The notes below the pieces were generated by a model. It was not told the DNA's origin. It made no database searches and worked only from the letters and a program-made list of their open reading frames with translations. Of a DNA stretch of 64,000 nt, positions 53,181-63,661 are shown one piece after another. Source of the stretch: Pseudophaeomoniella oleicola (lineage: Eukaryota; Ascomycota; Eurotiomycetes; Phaeomoniellales; Phaeomoniellaceae). A program made the position numbers and the translations under genes. The DNA is taken from NCBI GenBank assembly GCA_003868215.1, contig QWDQ01000078.1:1-64000 (forward strand), given 5' to 3'. How positions within the stretch are numbered: position 1 is the stretch's first letter; each line of letters starts with the position of its first letter.

Positions 53181-54515
53181 TCACCAAAGACCGATATTGC
53201 CCAACCGCTCACCAAGCTCCCCCACCACCTCTGTCTCTTCCGGACGTCTCGTCATCAGAGAAGACTCGTCTTCTTGCTGTTGCTGACGCTGATTCTGACG
53301 ACGACTCCGACTTCCTTCTTTAAGGTTGAGGAAACCATCCGGATACTTGTCGACGAGCCGCTTCATCTCGTCGATCGCGACCCGCCGCCAAAGCCGATTT
53401 GATGGCCATTTGCACGACATTTCGAGGTCGACGCGTAGTAACGCGTACAGCGCGTTTCGGTCTTCGTAGTCTTCGATCGGGTCGGATTTCGGTATCAGCT
53501 TGTGGTAGGCGTCGGTGTAATCGGCGGTTAGTTTGGATCTTTCGGCTCTCCACATGGCGAGATCGTCTGTGAGCAAAAGGGAGGGTGAGTCTTCTTTTCC
53601 CCCCTGATGCTGGATGACAGATAAGAATCAAGGGCAGCTACTTACACTCGTTATGGCCGAAGATTGCTGAGCAATCATACAAAATCGGTTTGCCTGTCAT
53701 CTGATCCACGCCAATGTTTCCTTCCCACAACTCGCCGTGGAGTAGAGCCGGGGTCAGTCGCCTACCGTTGGACTCCATCGGCCGCAGCAGTCGCGGAATG
53801 ACCTTTGTGCACATCTCATTCGCCAATCCTTGCAACTCATCACTATGGCCTTGCCGTCCCTGTTCCAGTTTGATTGTTTCATGAAACCGGCGGGTGAAGA
53901 ACTCTTCCCAAGTTTTACACCATCCATTGTCGAAGAGCAGATCGGACGTGTTATAGTTGAATCCGAAGTTGCCTGCCGGCGAGCTGGAGCTCTTGTGTAA
54001 CTTGGCGATTAGAGTGGCAAGAGCTGCAGGTGTTGGCAGTCTTTCGTCCATCTCCTTGTACTCTGCTAGGTAGAAATGCCGCCCTGGCTTGGATGCCAAG
54101 GGACCTATCCAAATGGGACATGGGACACTACCTGGCAATAGGGAGTATATTGTTCTCGTCGATTCATACTCGCCTTTTGCTTGGATCTGACTGTTCTTGG
54201 TCCGAAATATCTTCATTGCCATCAGCATGGAACCCCTTCGAGCCCAAATCTTCTGCTTTCACCTTCAGGTGATACGGCTGCACCGAACCATCTGGTCGTT
54301 GAATATCCAATTTTGTACTGATAGCCCAGAGACTCATGAAATAGGTCGATGCCCACAGGACCCTCATTTCAGCCGGCAAAGCTAGGATGATTAGTGCTGT
54401 GGCTCGATTGATCTGGAGACCACTCACCGTCGAGGACATTCGCATCAACCTCGGTACCCTCATACTTCTCGTCCTCTGGGATCTGGAGTTGAAACTCTGG
54501 TAAGATGCGTGGCAT
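53181..54515 (-). CDS. Fructosamine/ketosamine-3-kinase-like protein
   Basis: Exons 54515-54428, 54381-54263, 54210-53646 and 53566-53181 give about 385 aa; introns are 46, 52 and 79 nt. The third exon could also begin at 54195. The FN3K/APH-like fold is marked by AKGEYESTR (helix C region), RHFYLAEYKEMDERLP (hinge), LHGELWEGNIG (catalytic loop, residues 226-236) and YDCSAIFGHNEYDLAMWR (metal-binding Asp and the FN3K signature). The usual catalytic-loop motif is HGDLW; here the Asp is Glu (codon GAG at 53731-53733), so activity may be altered. Family role: phosphorylating sugars on glycated proteins so that they detach. The C-terminal tail is Gln/Glu-rich. Confidence 0.82.
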
Positions 54516-55457
54516 TGCGATAGCTTACAATGGATTTTGCGCGACACCTTTCTGGAGAACTTGGTATGTAGATGCAACTCCTTCTCTGAGCTGAAACGGA
54601 AAGAGCGGTGGCAACCCACTGAACTTTCCGCTTGAGTCACCTCTTCAATGCCCCTCCATGCGATCCTATGTCGTACAAATGGTGGGGCGAAGTCGGACTC
54701 TGGGTGATGTGGACAAAGCAAATTGCCTGGGGACGGGGAGTGAGTCTGCCTTCCCCATCTCCCTCCGGAACGGTTGGAGGTTACGAAAACCTCTCGGGAG
54801 TGGATTTCCAGCATTGACCTTTTTCTATGCTGACCGAGAATCAAGATGGAGTGGAATTCTGCAGGTGCCTGTGCTCGTCATACTTGAACATGTGACTCTT
54901 CCAGCCGCTCTGCCAGGACGAATGGGATCGGTAGGTGTCTTCTTGACTGTATGAGTACTGTTGAACGTGATATATTAAGGTACATTAAATCATCTGAATT
55001 GAGGATACTTATGTCAGTCTCCCAGATAGCATGACACGACATAGTGTCTGTCTACATCGAGTATATATGACGACGTCCCAGATAATCCTCGCGGCATGGT
55101 CTTAAGCATCGAGAGAAAAAGTTTGAATGTGTATGCTTTCGGACCATGGATAAAGAAGTTCAGTCACTGCATTATATTGACACAAGGGGTATTTGAATGA
55201 GGATTCCTCGGCTCTTTGGGTTCGAAATCACACATCACCTCTGCGGCATTTGATCAACTTGGATCAACAGCGTATGAAATGTGGATTTGGTGTCAACGGA
55301 TAGGCGATAATGCATTAAGATTGCTCATAGCGTGTCCTTTTTAAAACGATATTCCACAAATCAGCCATGGAGTCTGGCGACGACGTTGCCAACGGACCGA
55401 AGCTGATTTCCATCTGATGCTGCCTTCAAAATAGGCGAAGAGGTTCTGCGCGTGCTC
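54516..55457. other. Intergenic region, nothing recognised
   Basis: Upstream flank of the fructosamine-kinase-like gene and downstream flank of the GT61 gene. A small frame at 54658-54954 (+) is unsupported. No repeat or RNA gene is evident. Confidence 0.45.
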
Positions 55458-56954
55458 CTAAGCCACGTCTTCGTCAAGTAAACCTCTATTGTACATTCCG
55501 AGTATGGCGACTTCGAGAAGCTTATCGAACCTGTTCGCTGCGATGGTGATATTGTCTGTGTGCGGATTAGGATTGTCATCCGCTACAGCTGGCTTGTGAG
55601 CATGTGCCTTGAAATATCTATGTCCCATCAGCTTTGCTAAGTTCCTGAAGCCTTTATGATCGAAGTCGTGAGGGAGGATTTCAACAACGGTGGATCCGGG
55701 AGAGAGAAATATGCTATGTGTCAGACCAGCACCATGGACGCCTGCCAAAATGTCTGTTTGACGGATACATTCAAGTTGCTTCGCGAAATCGTATGCTGCA
55801 AAGTCGACAAGTTGTATGTTGACGTTTGGATACTTGGTCTTGAGACGTTTGAGATGGGACTCTTCGTCGATAAGCTGACGTTGACCCTTTCTGTCAATGA
55901 AAGTAAGAGTAAGCGGCTTGTCGGACTTGGTGGTCTCTTCATCCTTGACGTGGTAGAAGTCAAGAATGCGTTTTGCGAATTTGTGGATCAGAACCGAGTG
56001 GGTGCAACTAATTGACTCCCAGTCACCCTGCCACAAAGGATTGCTCGCCCCTGGGAGAGGTAGAACTATGCGCGTCGGAGATGAGATATCGCCCCCTTGT
56101 AAGTCAGCTAGCTTGAGTGCTGGTCTACCACCGTTGAACATGCTCCATAAGTCCAGAAAGGGACCATCTGGCAGATCATCAACTATCAAGACCTGCATGT
56201 TCTGCATATCGACGTCGGTCACGAATGGAACACCGGACACTGAATCGCTGGTCATCCGAAGAACATCAAGTGACATAGAAAGCGACATCAATTGGAGAAT
56301 TGTATGCCATAAATTGAAGGTGGGATCTTCTCTCTTTACAAGGAGTAAAACGTCCCTTGGTGTCGAAGTGGCTCTGTGATTGCTCAGAACGACATGGTTC
56401 TGGAAAATGTTCCGTGGACCAGTTTGATACCAGTAGTCTGGGAATTCAGATAGATCGGGGATCTTGGTTTCTGAGTCTTCCGAGGTCAACGTAATTAATT
56501 TGCACTGGACTAGAAACGTTTTCGTGTTTATGTTGAATGTGGCCGGTGCCCCTATGCAGAAGGAATCCGTATGATTGCTCGAAGTATCGCTATGAAAACA
56601 TGTTAGACCCGTCGCGAAGGACGGATCACAATAAGCATTGGATCGAGCGCTGAGATTCTGTAGATAAGCCGGTCCATATCTCTCCTCGCACCAGGTCGAG
56701 TCGCTCGGAGATACCTGATACTCGGCAGTTAAAAACGACAGCTGATCTCTACTGGTGGAAGGAGAAGAGGGTTCGGGTGAAGTCTCATGCGATGGGCTTG
56801 TATGGGTCTTGGAGACAGATCCAACATTGTGTGCTCTGGGACTGCCTTCAGTGACAGATGAAATACTCCTGAGTTGATATAGCACAAAAACGAGTATAAG
56901 GCAGGCTGCAACAACAATGAACTTGTGACGTCGAGCGGAAGGACTGTTCAGCAT
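55458..56954 (-). CDS. GT61/EOGT-like glycosyltransferase, type II membrane protein
   Basis: Single exon of 498 aa. The frame opens upstream at a TTG; the first ATG, 56954, places a single hydrophobic anchor (KFIVVAACLILVFVLYQL) at residues 11-28, fitting a Golgi/ER type II protein. A Ser/Pro-rich stem follows. The catalytic part has RNIFQNHVVLSN, DVLLLVKREDPTFNLWHT, TFIDRKGQRQLIDEE and the family signature GVHGAGLTHSIFLSPGSTVV with EILP. These are the marks of the DUF563/GT61 fold shared by plant xylosyltransferases and EOGT. It would transfer a sugar to protein or polysaccharide in the secretory pathway; donor and acceptor are unknown. Confidence 0.85.
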   Translation of the reverse strand: MLNSPSARRHKFIVVAACLILVFVLYQLRSISSVTEGSPRAHNVGSVSKTHTSPSHETSPEPSSPSTSRDQLSFLTAEYQVSPSDSTWCEERYGPAYLQNLSARSNAYCDPSFATGLTCFHSDTSSNHTDSFCIGAPATFNINTKTFLVQCKLITLTSEDSETKIPDLSEFPDYWYQTGPRNIFQNHVVLSNHRATSTPRDVLLLVKREDPTFNLWHTILQLMSLSMSLDVLRMTSDSVSGVPFVTDVDMQNMQVLIVDDLPDGPFLDLWSMFNGGRPALKLADLQGGDISSPTRIVLPLPGASNPLWQGDWESISCTHSVLIHKFAKRILDFYHVKDEETTKSDKPLTLTFIDRKGQRQLIDEESHLKRLKTKYPNVNIQLVDFAAYDFAKQLECIRQTDILAGVHGAGLTHSIFLSPGSTVVEILPHDFDHKGFRNLAKLMGHRYFKAHAHKPAVADDNPNPHTDNITIAANRFDKLLEVAILGMYNRGLLDEDVA

Positions 56955-57647
56955 GTTCCCCAGCCGTGTGATCAGAAATGATTGCCCAGTCAAATCCAGT
57001 TCATATTCTTCTGTGTGGATCTTTAGAAGCGAACAGCATCGAAGCGAGCGTCAACCAGGATAATCATAGGCGATAATGACCGTTGAACAATGAAGTGTAA
57101 GGACGATGAATGCGCGTTTTCCTGGAGATTTCATTGCTGACCTAATACACACTAACCGAGTCCAGACATCGGATCCAACGACCGTTTCACATAATTAGTA
57201 ACTGACCGGATATTTGATATGTCATTCATCACATATCCAGATAAAGCTATGTAGATGGATATGAATCTATGTATTCAGATATCTATCCCATAATTTGTAA
57301 TACTCCAACTCTAGGAACCACATGAGTTTTATAGGTATCTAAACTTAGCCCAGCAAATGATTTCTAGGCGCTTAAGCACTCCCTTTTCCAGTTCAGCCCC
57401 TGATGATTGAACTCAACCTAAACAACAACACCGGGGCTGGTCCTTTTTTCTTTTCATTTCTTCCCGTAATACATAAACGCAGGATTGCTTTGCGGTCTGG
57501 CTAGAATGTCATTCTCTCGGACTGATTGGAAAGCTATGTGCTTCGCTCATGGTAGCGTGGGCCAGCAATCCTTTCTCCCTTTTTTGGAGAAAACCTTCTC
57601 TCTATCTTCATACGTACAAGCGTCAGACCATATCGCACCTCAGAAAG
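56955..57647. other. Intergenic region upstream of the GT61 gene
   Basis: AT-rich around 57190-57360, with repeated ATATCTAT-like words. No supported gene; the plus frame at 57485-57757 overlaps the MYND gene end and is not called. Confidence 0.45.
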
Positions 57648-59147
57648 TCAGTTCTTCAATAGAGGAGCTTCCTTTTCAAGAGAGAGGTATACTGGCTCCC
57701 CTGAAAAATGACCCATGTCTTCCATCACAAGACCAGAACACCCCAACTTGGCAGTAGGAAAAGCACGTTCCTGCAACATCTTGCAAGAAATCATTGCTTC
57801 ATTCTTACACTTCTGCTTCGAACAGATTGGTATCGTCAAAATCTCGACCTGAGGGTTTTCTGCTTGGTTGTGCAGAAGGCGGTGCCTTATACCTTTGAGG
57901 TGAAGAATGAAACTACCGAGGCAAGGGTGGCTTCTGAGCCTAGGCTCAGGAAATGTGCCGAGTCTGTCATATTCGAGAATCTTCGACCAGAAAGCGGAAG
58001 CGGCACGGCTGTGAAGGTCATTCACGTCTCCCGGCGTTGTTCTGAAGACTATGGGTATGCTTTGACATAAGATGTAGCCTGCAGGAGATGCTGAGCTGCA
58101 GATGACGCAAGATCGCGGCGCATTCTCTAATATTACGCGGTGGTCTAGATGGGCCATGTACGAGCTGTAATCTTTGATCCAACCCTCCATGTTCACATCT
58201 AGAAGCTTGGTGGGAACTCTGCCAACGGTCGCTGTGTACGTCAACTTACCACCTCGTCGAGTGTCGCCGCTGAAGACATTGAAGACCACGGACGTGAAGT
58301 CCTCTCCTCGTCCGCCAACTGAGCTGAGAACTTCGCGGTAAATTGTGCATATATTTTTATGATACTTCCAGTCCTTCTTCTGATGTTCTCTGCTGCAGTA
58401 ACTGTACGCCGTCAGGAACTTCCTGTTATATTGTGATCGTTCAATTCACCTGAAGCCACACCCAGCTGCGCAAGCCTTAACTGTGTTCCCACCTTGTACT
58501 CTACCCTCGAGACCACAATGTTGACAGAGTGATACACCAGTTGCACTTGTCCATGGCTGGTGGTCGATTGGAAGCCCGGTCAAAACTGGCAATGAATCTC
58601 CATAGGGATCGAGGTATGATAACAAGAAGATCTTAGCCTTCTTCTTGCATTCATTGCCATTGCAGGTGCGGATAACCCAATAGGTGGCATGAGGCATATA
58701 AAACCCTAGCTTCTGTAATGTTCGTGATAGGTCCACGTCATCGTCTTCATTGGTTTTGATATTTGCTAGTGGACCACTGATGACGTTCTGTCTCCAGGAT
58801 GCTGTCTCTCCGTAAGGCAAACCGTTGACCTTCAAGTCAGGGAAGATCTTCTGTGGGATGATTGTTGCGGTGGGTGAGTGAACAATGTCAACCGCACTTG
58901 AAGCGCAGTACTCGCAGGAGGCCGGCTCTAGTTGGTTGATTTCCTGGGCATGGTCTGTGAGCAAATGACACCCATCCTCAATGACATGAAAGCGGATAAG
59001 TGGTGTCAACAGCTCCGTGAAGACTAGATGGTGGACTTTATGTGAGGTCTCATTATCCAGCCCTTTGAGAATAAAGACATTGAGATGGATCGTGCTAGGA
59101 ACACGGTCATGGAGCATGGGAGATACTGGTATTGGTGTGTCATCCAT
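57648..59147 (-). CDS. MYND zinc-finger protein
   Basis: Exons 59147-58450 and 58401-57648 give 483 aa. A 48-nt intron (GTGAAT..TACAG) lies inside the zinc finger; unspliced, the region looks like two separate ORFs. The joined finger reads C208-QH-C211, C226-AAG-C230, then SYCSREHQKKDWKYHKNIC with C235, H239, H247 and C251, a MYND pattern with His at one usual Cys position. Segments on each side look alike: EYCASSAVDIVHS with CNGNECKKKA before the finger, and VICSSASPAGYILCQS with CSKQKCKNEA after it. This suggests an internal duplication. The start ATG at 59147 follows an in-frame TTG. MYND fingers bind proline-rich partners; the role here is unknown and no SET domain is present. Confidence 0.85.
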
Positions 59148-59807
59148 TGCCGTATCAATCAAGTGATTGGGACTCAAGCACAAAGAAGAGAGAATAACTA
59201 GGAATTATGACGTTTGAATGATGGCTCATGTAGTACAAGCAAGGAAGAAAGACTATGTACTTGAGGAAATGAAGGAGGACAAGGGAAAGTACCAAGCAGT
59301 GGTGTAAGAGAGTATGTTCGTGCGACGTGTGGAACCCCCCCAATATGGCTTCACCGAGGTTATCATATGTGCACCAGCACCCTTGTAGCCACTTTTCTTC
59401 GAGAAATATGAGGAAGTCCGTAGAGTCGCTTCCTCACAACATTGACAGAATATTCACTCAGGTAAAAGCCAAGAGTATACGGTGGAAAATCCAGCGAAAC
59501 AGCATACCTACCAATAGTAGCTATCTCCTTTTCAATGGATTACCTTGTGTAATTATTCACCCAATCCCCTTTCAAGGATACCCCTGAGATATGATGGATC
59601 CACTCTAATGGCTCCTCAAAAGAGCTCTTGTTTCGTTGGAAAGGTGTATATATATATTCCGAATGCCTCTAGAATGCTATTTCTGTAGAACTCGTAGGAA
59701 AATGCCTAGTGGGTGTCATCATCATGACTTTTGGACGGAAAGGAAAATTGCTACTGTACAAGAATGAAAAACGAAGGTTACCACCGCCTAAGAGACAGTG
59801 ACTTGTC
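59148..59807. other. Intergenic region upstream of the MYND gene
   Basis: Promoter flank of the MYND gene and 3' flank of the CFEM gene. A plus frame at 59327-59587 has no family resemblance. No repeats beyond a short TATATATAT stretch near 59649. Confidence 0.45.
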
Positions 59808-62255
59808 TCAACCAACTCTCAGGAAAAGCTCTCCCCGTCCGCCCTTTGTTGGAGTCAGACGTGTTCCACTGTTTGCGAATGGGCTCATAGGCGGATCTAG
59901 ACCGCCAGTGCTGCTCGCTGTCGCTTGACTGTTTTGCCTTTGACGTGAATGAGGTGCAGATGCCGCGGTGGCAGCTGCTGCGTAACGATCTCTGCCGATT
60001 GTCTCCCATACCGAGGACATTCCAAGTCCAGTATACTCGGTCTCTGATTGTCTTTGCTGTGGTTGCTTAGATGAGATAATTTGAGACTGTCGATCTCGAC
60101 GTCTATTCGCTGCATCGGTACTCAATCTCAAGCCTTGAACCATCGGACCTCGACGTTTCTCGAGGAGTGAAGGTGGCCTCATATCTGTGCTCTCTGAGAG
60201 TTGCGGAACTGCAGGCAGTGGTTTCCGTGTACTGGCAGCCGGCCCGCGGTTAGCCAAAGGGTGCCGAGGTGAATGTCGTGTCTGCTGGCCCCTGAACGGC
60301 GAGAGAAGCTGAGGCATCTGTGCTCGCTGTGGAGTCTTCATTACAGGGACAGGGCGTCCCTCTTCTGGCGGTGAAGGTTCAGTGGACTCAGAGCAGGTCA
60401 AGCCACTGTCCTCAGATTCAGGAGTGGTTCCATTACTAACGAGGAAGGATTGTCCTTCGGCCACGAGTCGGTCCTTTGGAGACTCATGTTGTGTTGGTGG
60501 AGTATTTTCGATGACTCGAATTGTCGGCTGAATAGAACTGGCGTTTTGAGGAATTTGGGCAAACACTGGTCCTTGTCGGGTCTGAGGAGAAGCGGAAGTA
60601 CCGCGGATTGAGGGACCAAAGTAGTCGACATTTCGACGTACCGGGGATACGAAAGGGTCATCATCACCTCTTAGAACTAAGGGTTCAGGGAACCTGGGGG
60701 ATTCGGCGACAGGCGACAGCATGGACTGGGTTGGTCGGAAATGGAGGGTCGTCCTGATTTGGTCCGCAGCTGATGGTTCAATCGCTGCATCATTGGAGTC
60801 ACGGTCATATTCGTAATCGTCGATCTCGAAGTTAGTGCTTTCTGACGTGTTGGAATATCGTGAGCTTGCCCTACTTGGGACCGGAATACCAGGGCGGTGG
60901 AAGGAAGGTGCACTTAATAGTTGCTCAGGCAGTTGAGACGGCAATGTAGGCTCATTGACGTCTTCCTTTCGGGGGACTGATGCCTCAGGGGATAATCTTG
61001 AGGCAGGACCAGAGACAGGTGTTGACCAGTCTTGAGGGTTGCCGTTGTCATAGACAGGGGTCAATGGTATTTGGCCCCTTTGACTTCTCTGTCTTTCCAA
61101 AGCATACATGCGAGCTCGCGGGTCTGTAGGTAAGCCATTTCCTGTCCTTGATGATATGATTCTAGGGGGAGGTTCACGCGTCGGATCTAATATTTCGGCA
61201 CTTTCCCGCTTTCTGTTCTCTGTCGCCACGGCCGGTTTAACATGAAGAGGAGCTGGCCAGAGAGTATACCTTGGCATTTCTGGAAGCAGCTGTGACGTAG
61301 TGTTATGAGAAGTGGCGCTAGCAGGAGACTGTTGCGCGATCTCTGGAGACACCGCCACGCCGATGTCCTCAGGTTTAATGCTCTTCCTCCAAAAGCTACG
61401 ACGCCCCTCCGCACCTTGAGCAGGGGCAGCATTCGAGCTCACCATGGTAGCGCCTTGGAACATGTTTGAAGGTCGATACGTGCTGTCGGGTGCAACCGGG
61501 CGCTCATTAGAGCTGTTATCATTGTCCATTGGCCAATCCTTTTCATCTTCGTCCTTCCTTTTTCTTCTCCGAAGGAAAAAGACGAGAGCCAGCAAACCGA
61601 AGGCGAAGACAGCAGACGCCACACCACCAACAGCAACACCAATGATCTGTGAATTTGACAGAACATGGTGTGAGTCAGAAGCTGAGTTGGAAGAGGTCTG
61701 AGGTGCCGGTGTCTGCGCAGATACCGAGGTTGAACTGGCTGTGGCACTTGAGCTTGATGGGATAGCGAGGCTCGAGGTGGACATTGCGGCAGCGGATGTT
61801 GATGTGGTAGATGTTGAGTCGGAGGCTGTTAGGATTGAAGTCGGGGGATAGTCGGTTGATGTAGCAAAAACAGGAGGGGGTAATGAGGTCGGTATCACCG
61901 TCGTTGTGGTCATTAGTGTTGCTGTTAAAGTAGAATGTGTCTCTGGTAATGCTCCCTCAACCCCAGAACATATTTCGTAAGCAGAGTCTTCGAATTCGGT
62001 GTCGTTGGTGCAAGACGAAACCAGGCAACGTAGCGCCGCTTCTCCCAACGTGAACCCGGATGTAGTATTATGTGTACACAGACACTCGAGGTCTGTAACA
62101 TCTAAACAAATAGAGGAAGGATAATATTCGTACACGTATAATTCGATACAAGTCAGTGAACAGGGCGGAAGATCTCTGATCAACGCTGAAGGAATGTTGC
62201 TGCACTGAGCAAGAGATGAGGCGACAAACAAGAATAAAGAGAGACGCATGGGCAT
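59808..62255 (-). CDS. CFEM-domain membrane protein with long cytoplasmic tail
   Basis: Single exon of 815 aa with ATG at 62255. Residues 1-17 are a signal peptide. The CFEM domain has its eight cysteines at 32, 36, 50, 58, 60, 77, 82 and 96, with PPCSLTC at the start and D55 in TDLECLC at the position that ligates heme iron in studied CFEM proteins. A Ser/Thr-rich stalk (about 105-200) leads to one membrane helix (204-229, IIGVAVGGVASAVFAFGLL) and a stop-transfer RRRKRK. The remaining ~580 residues are disordered and Ser/Pro/Arg-rich. Many CFEM proteins are GPI-anchored; this one is single-pass, so a surface sensor or cell-wall receptor role is an inference. Confidence 0.9.
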   Translation of the reverse strand: MPMRLSLFLFVASSLAQCSNIPSALIRDLPPCSLTCIELYVYEYYPSSICLDVTDLECLCTHNTTSGFTLGEAALRCLVSSCTNDTEFEDSAYEICSGVEGALPETHSTLTATLMTTTTVIPTSLPPPVFATSTDYPPTSILTASDSTSTTSTSAAAMSTSSLAIPSSSSATASSTSVSAQTPAPQTSSNSASDSHHVLSNSQIIGVAVGGVASAVFAFGLLALVFFLRRRKRKDEDEKDWPMDNDNSSNERPVAPDSTYRPSNMFQGATMVSSNAAPAQGAEGRRSFWRKSIKPEDIGVAVSPEIAQQSPASATSHNTTSQLLPEMPRYTLWPAPLHVKPAVATENRKRESAEILDPTREPPPRIISSRTGNGLPTDPRARMYALERQRSQRGQIPLTPVYDNGNPQDWSTPVSGPASRLSPEASVPRKEDVNEPTLPSQLPEQLLSAPSFHRPGIPVPSRASSRYSNTSESTNFEIDDYEYDRDSNDAAIEPSAADQIRTTLHFRPTQSMLSPVAESPRFPEPLVLRGDDDPFVSPVRRNVDYFGPSIRGTSASPQTRQGPVFAQIPQNASSIQPTIRVIENTPPTQHESPKDRLVAEGQSFLVSNGTTPESEDSGLTCSESTEPSPPEEGRPVPVMKTPQRAQMPQLLSPFRGQQTRHSPRHPLANRGPAASTRKPLPAVPQLSESTDMRPPSLLEKRRGPMVQGLRLSTDAANRRRDRQSQIISSKQPQQRQSETEYTGLGMSSVWETIGRDRYAAAATAASAPHSRQRQNSQATASSTGGLDPPMSPFANSGTRLTPTKGGRGELFLRVG

Positions 62256-63324
62256 GATGTGAAAGACCTACGATCTTGTTAACAACGGCTTCAGTCATAC
62301 TCTTTGTCTTCTTACCAGCTTGTACATCTGCACGCCATATGCAAACAGTCAAGGAAATCCATTCAATAGACACATGATAAATACAGATAGACAAAGGAGA
62401 GGTTTTGCAATTTCAAGATAGGAACATATGAAACAGCGATGAGAAAGATGTAGAACAACAGCATGTTGAGTCACGAAACGCCCTTCAAGTAGTTTTTGAC
62501 GGCCATTGCAGCGTTTGCAGGCCTCGACCAATCTCTGATGTCAAGTTCACGAAGTAGGCGCCAACTATGAAACTATGTCCCTGAGCATTCTGGTGTGGTG
62601 TTGATTGACTGTTTTTGCAGCCGATGGGCTGTCGTTGGTGAGATACGCGCCGAGTCGTTACCTGGGCGTTTACGACTTTGCTTGGTTAACCGTAAAGGTG
62701 AGCAGGCAACTTGTCGGTCACCTTTCCGCTGACCTCAGTGCCAAGAAAGTGCGTCATCGTCATCGCAGTTACTACACAAAGGATTACAGAATACGCTGAT
62801 TTTCGTTTGTCCACCAAGCCTTAAAGTCACAATGGCAGTGTCAAGTAGCGTTTACTGTATCTCGTCACAATACTGACATGTTGTATCACAGCTAGGCCAG
62901 CCAGACAGGGGTTGCACTGGCTTTACGATTCACGAGTGGAACGATTGAGTCTTATATAGAACGTCTGGCATTTTCAAAGAAGTGTAGTAAAGTGTAATAG
63001 GTAGGCCCTCAGTTGTCTTCTAGGTGAAATCTGGAGAGCAAGGGTATCTATCCATGCTCCGCTGATATACTTGGTTCTTGAATACAAGTTGTAATTGAAC
63101 GACAACCCAGCCAATCCTCCAATTCGACGGGAAACCCGACTGACGCTTCACTATTCCACATCGAATTCACACGAAACCTCAATCTGAATGACGAGTAAAC
63201 TCGTCAATGCCGTCCAAAAGTCCATTTGTATTATAACACGAGGGGATATCAAGATATGATGAAGGGATGGCGGACTTCATCGGATTTGTAAGAGGGCGCG
63301 GTCCAGAGCATAGCGACTCCTTCT
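62256..63324. other. Intergenic region, nothing recognised
   Basis: Short frames at 62349-62531 (-) and 62605-62799 (+) have no family resemblance. This is the promoter flank of the CFEM gene and 3' flank of PMP3. No repeat or RNA gene is evident. Confidence 0.45.
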
Positions 63325-63661
63325 CTAGTACTTCAGGATGATGTACCTGCAGTGTATTAGCGATTTGAATGGCCAGTGATGTTCGGGACGTCAACTTACA
63401 GGGCATGGATAATACCGGGGATATAACCCAGGATGGTGAGAAGGATGTTGATGAGGAAGTCGCTGTTGCATCCACGCTCAAGGAAGACACCAAGAGGTGG
63501 GAGAATGATGGCAAGAATGATCTTGAAGATATCACTGTCGCGATCAACTGTCAGTGAGCTGTTCTCAGAGCAATGCTTGGTGGACAGCAGACCGCGCTCA
63601 TTCGGCAAGCGGCGGCAAAGTCCACCACGATGAGAGAAACTCACGAAGGTGTGAAAGCCAT
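63325..63661 (-). CDS. pmp3: PMP3/UPF0057 small membrane proteolipid
   Basis: Three exons (63661-63645, 63534-63400, 63346-63325) give 57 aa; introns are 110 and 53 nt. The joined protein starts MAFTPSDIFKIILAIILPP and ends GYIPGIIHALYIILKY. Two hydrophobic helices flank a short loop, LERGCNSDFLIN, which is the conserved Pmp3 hairpin (LERGC and the final IILKY are diagnostic). In yeast the protein sits in the plasma membrane and influences membrane potential and salt tolerance. Longer frames around it come from intron read-through. Confidence 0.93.

Noticed and set aside
55200-55260. tRNA-like GGTTCGAA word
   Set aside because: No cloverleaf can be drawn around it; acceptor and anticodon stems are missing.
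57648-59183. Two tandem paralogous genes (57648-58289 and 58446-59183, minus strand)
   Set aside because: Removing the 48-nt intron at 58449-58402 joins them into one protein with a complete MYND finger, so they are exons of one gene.
63179-63644. Two larger minus-strand ORFs (63179-63547 and 63396-63644)
   Set aside because: Their conserved parts are PMP3 exons; the rest is intron read-through.
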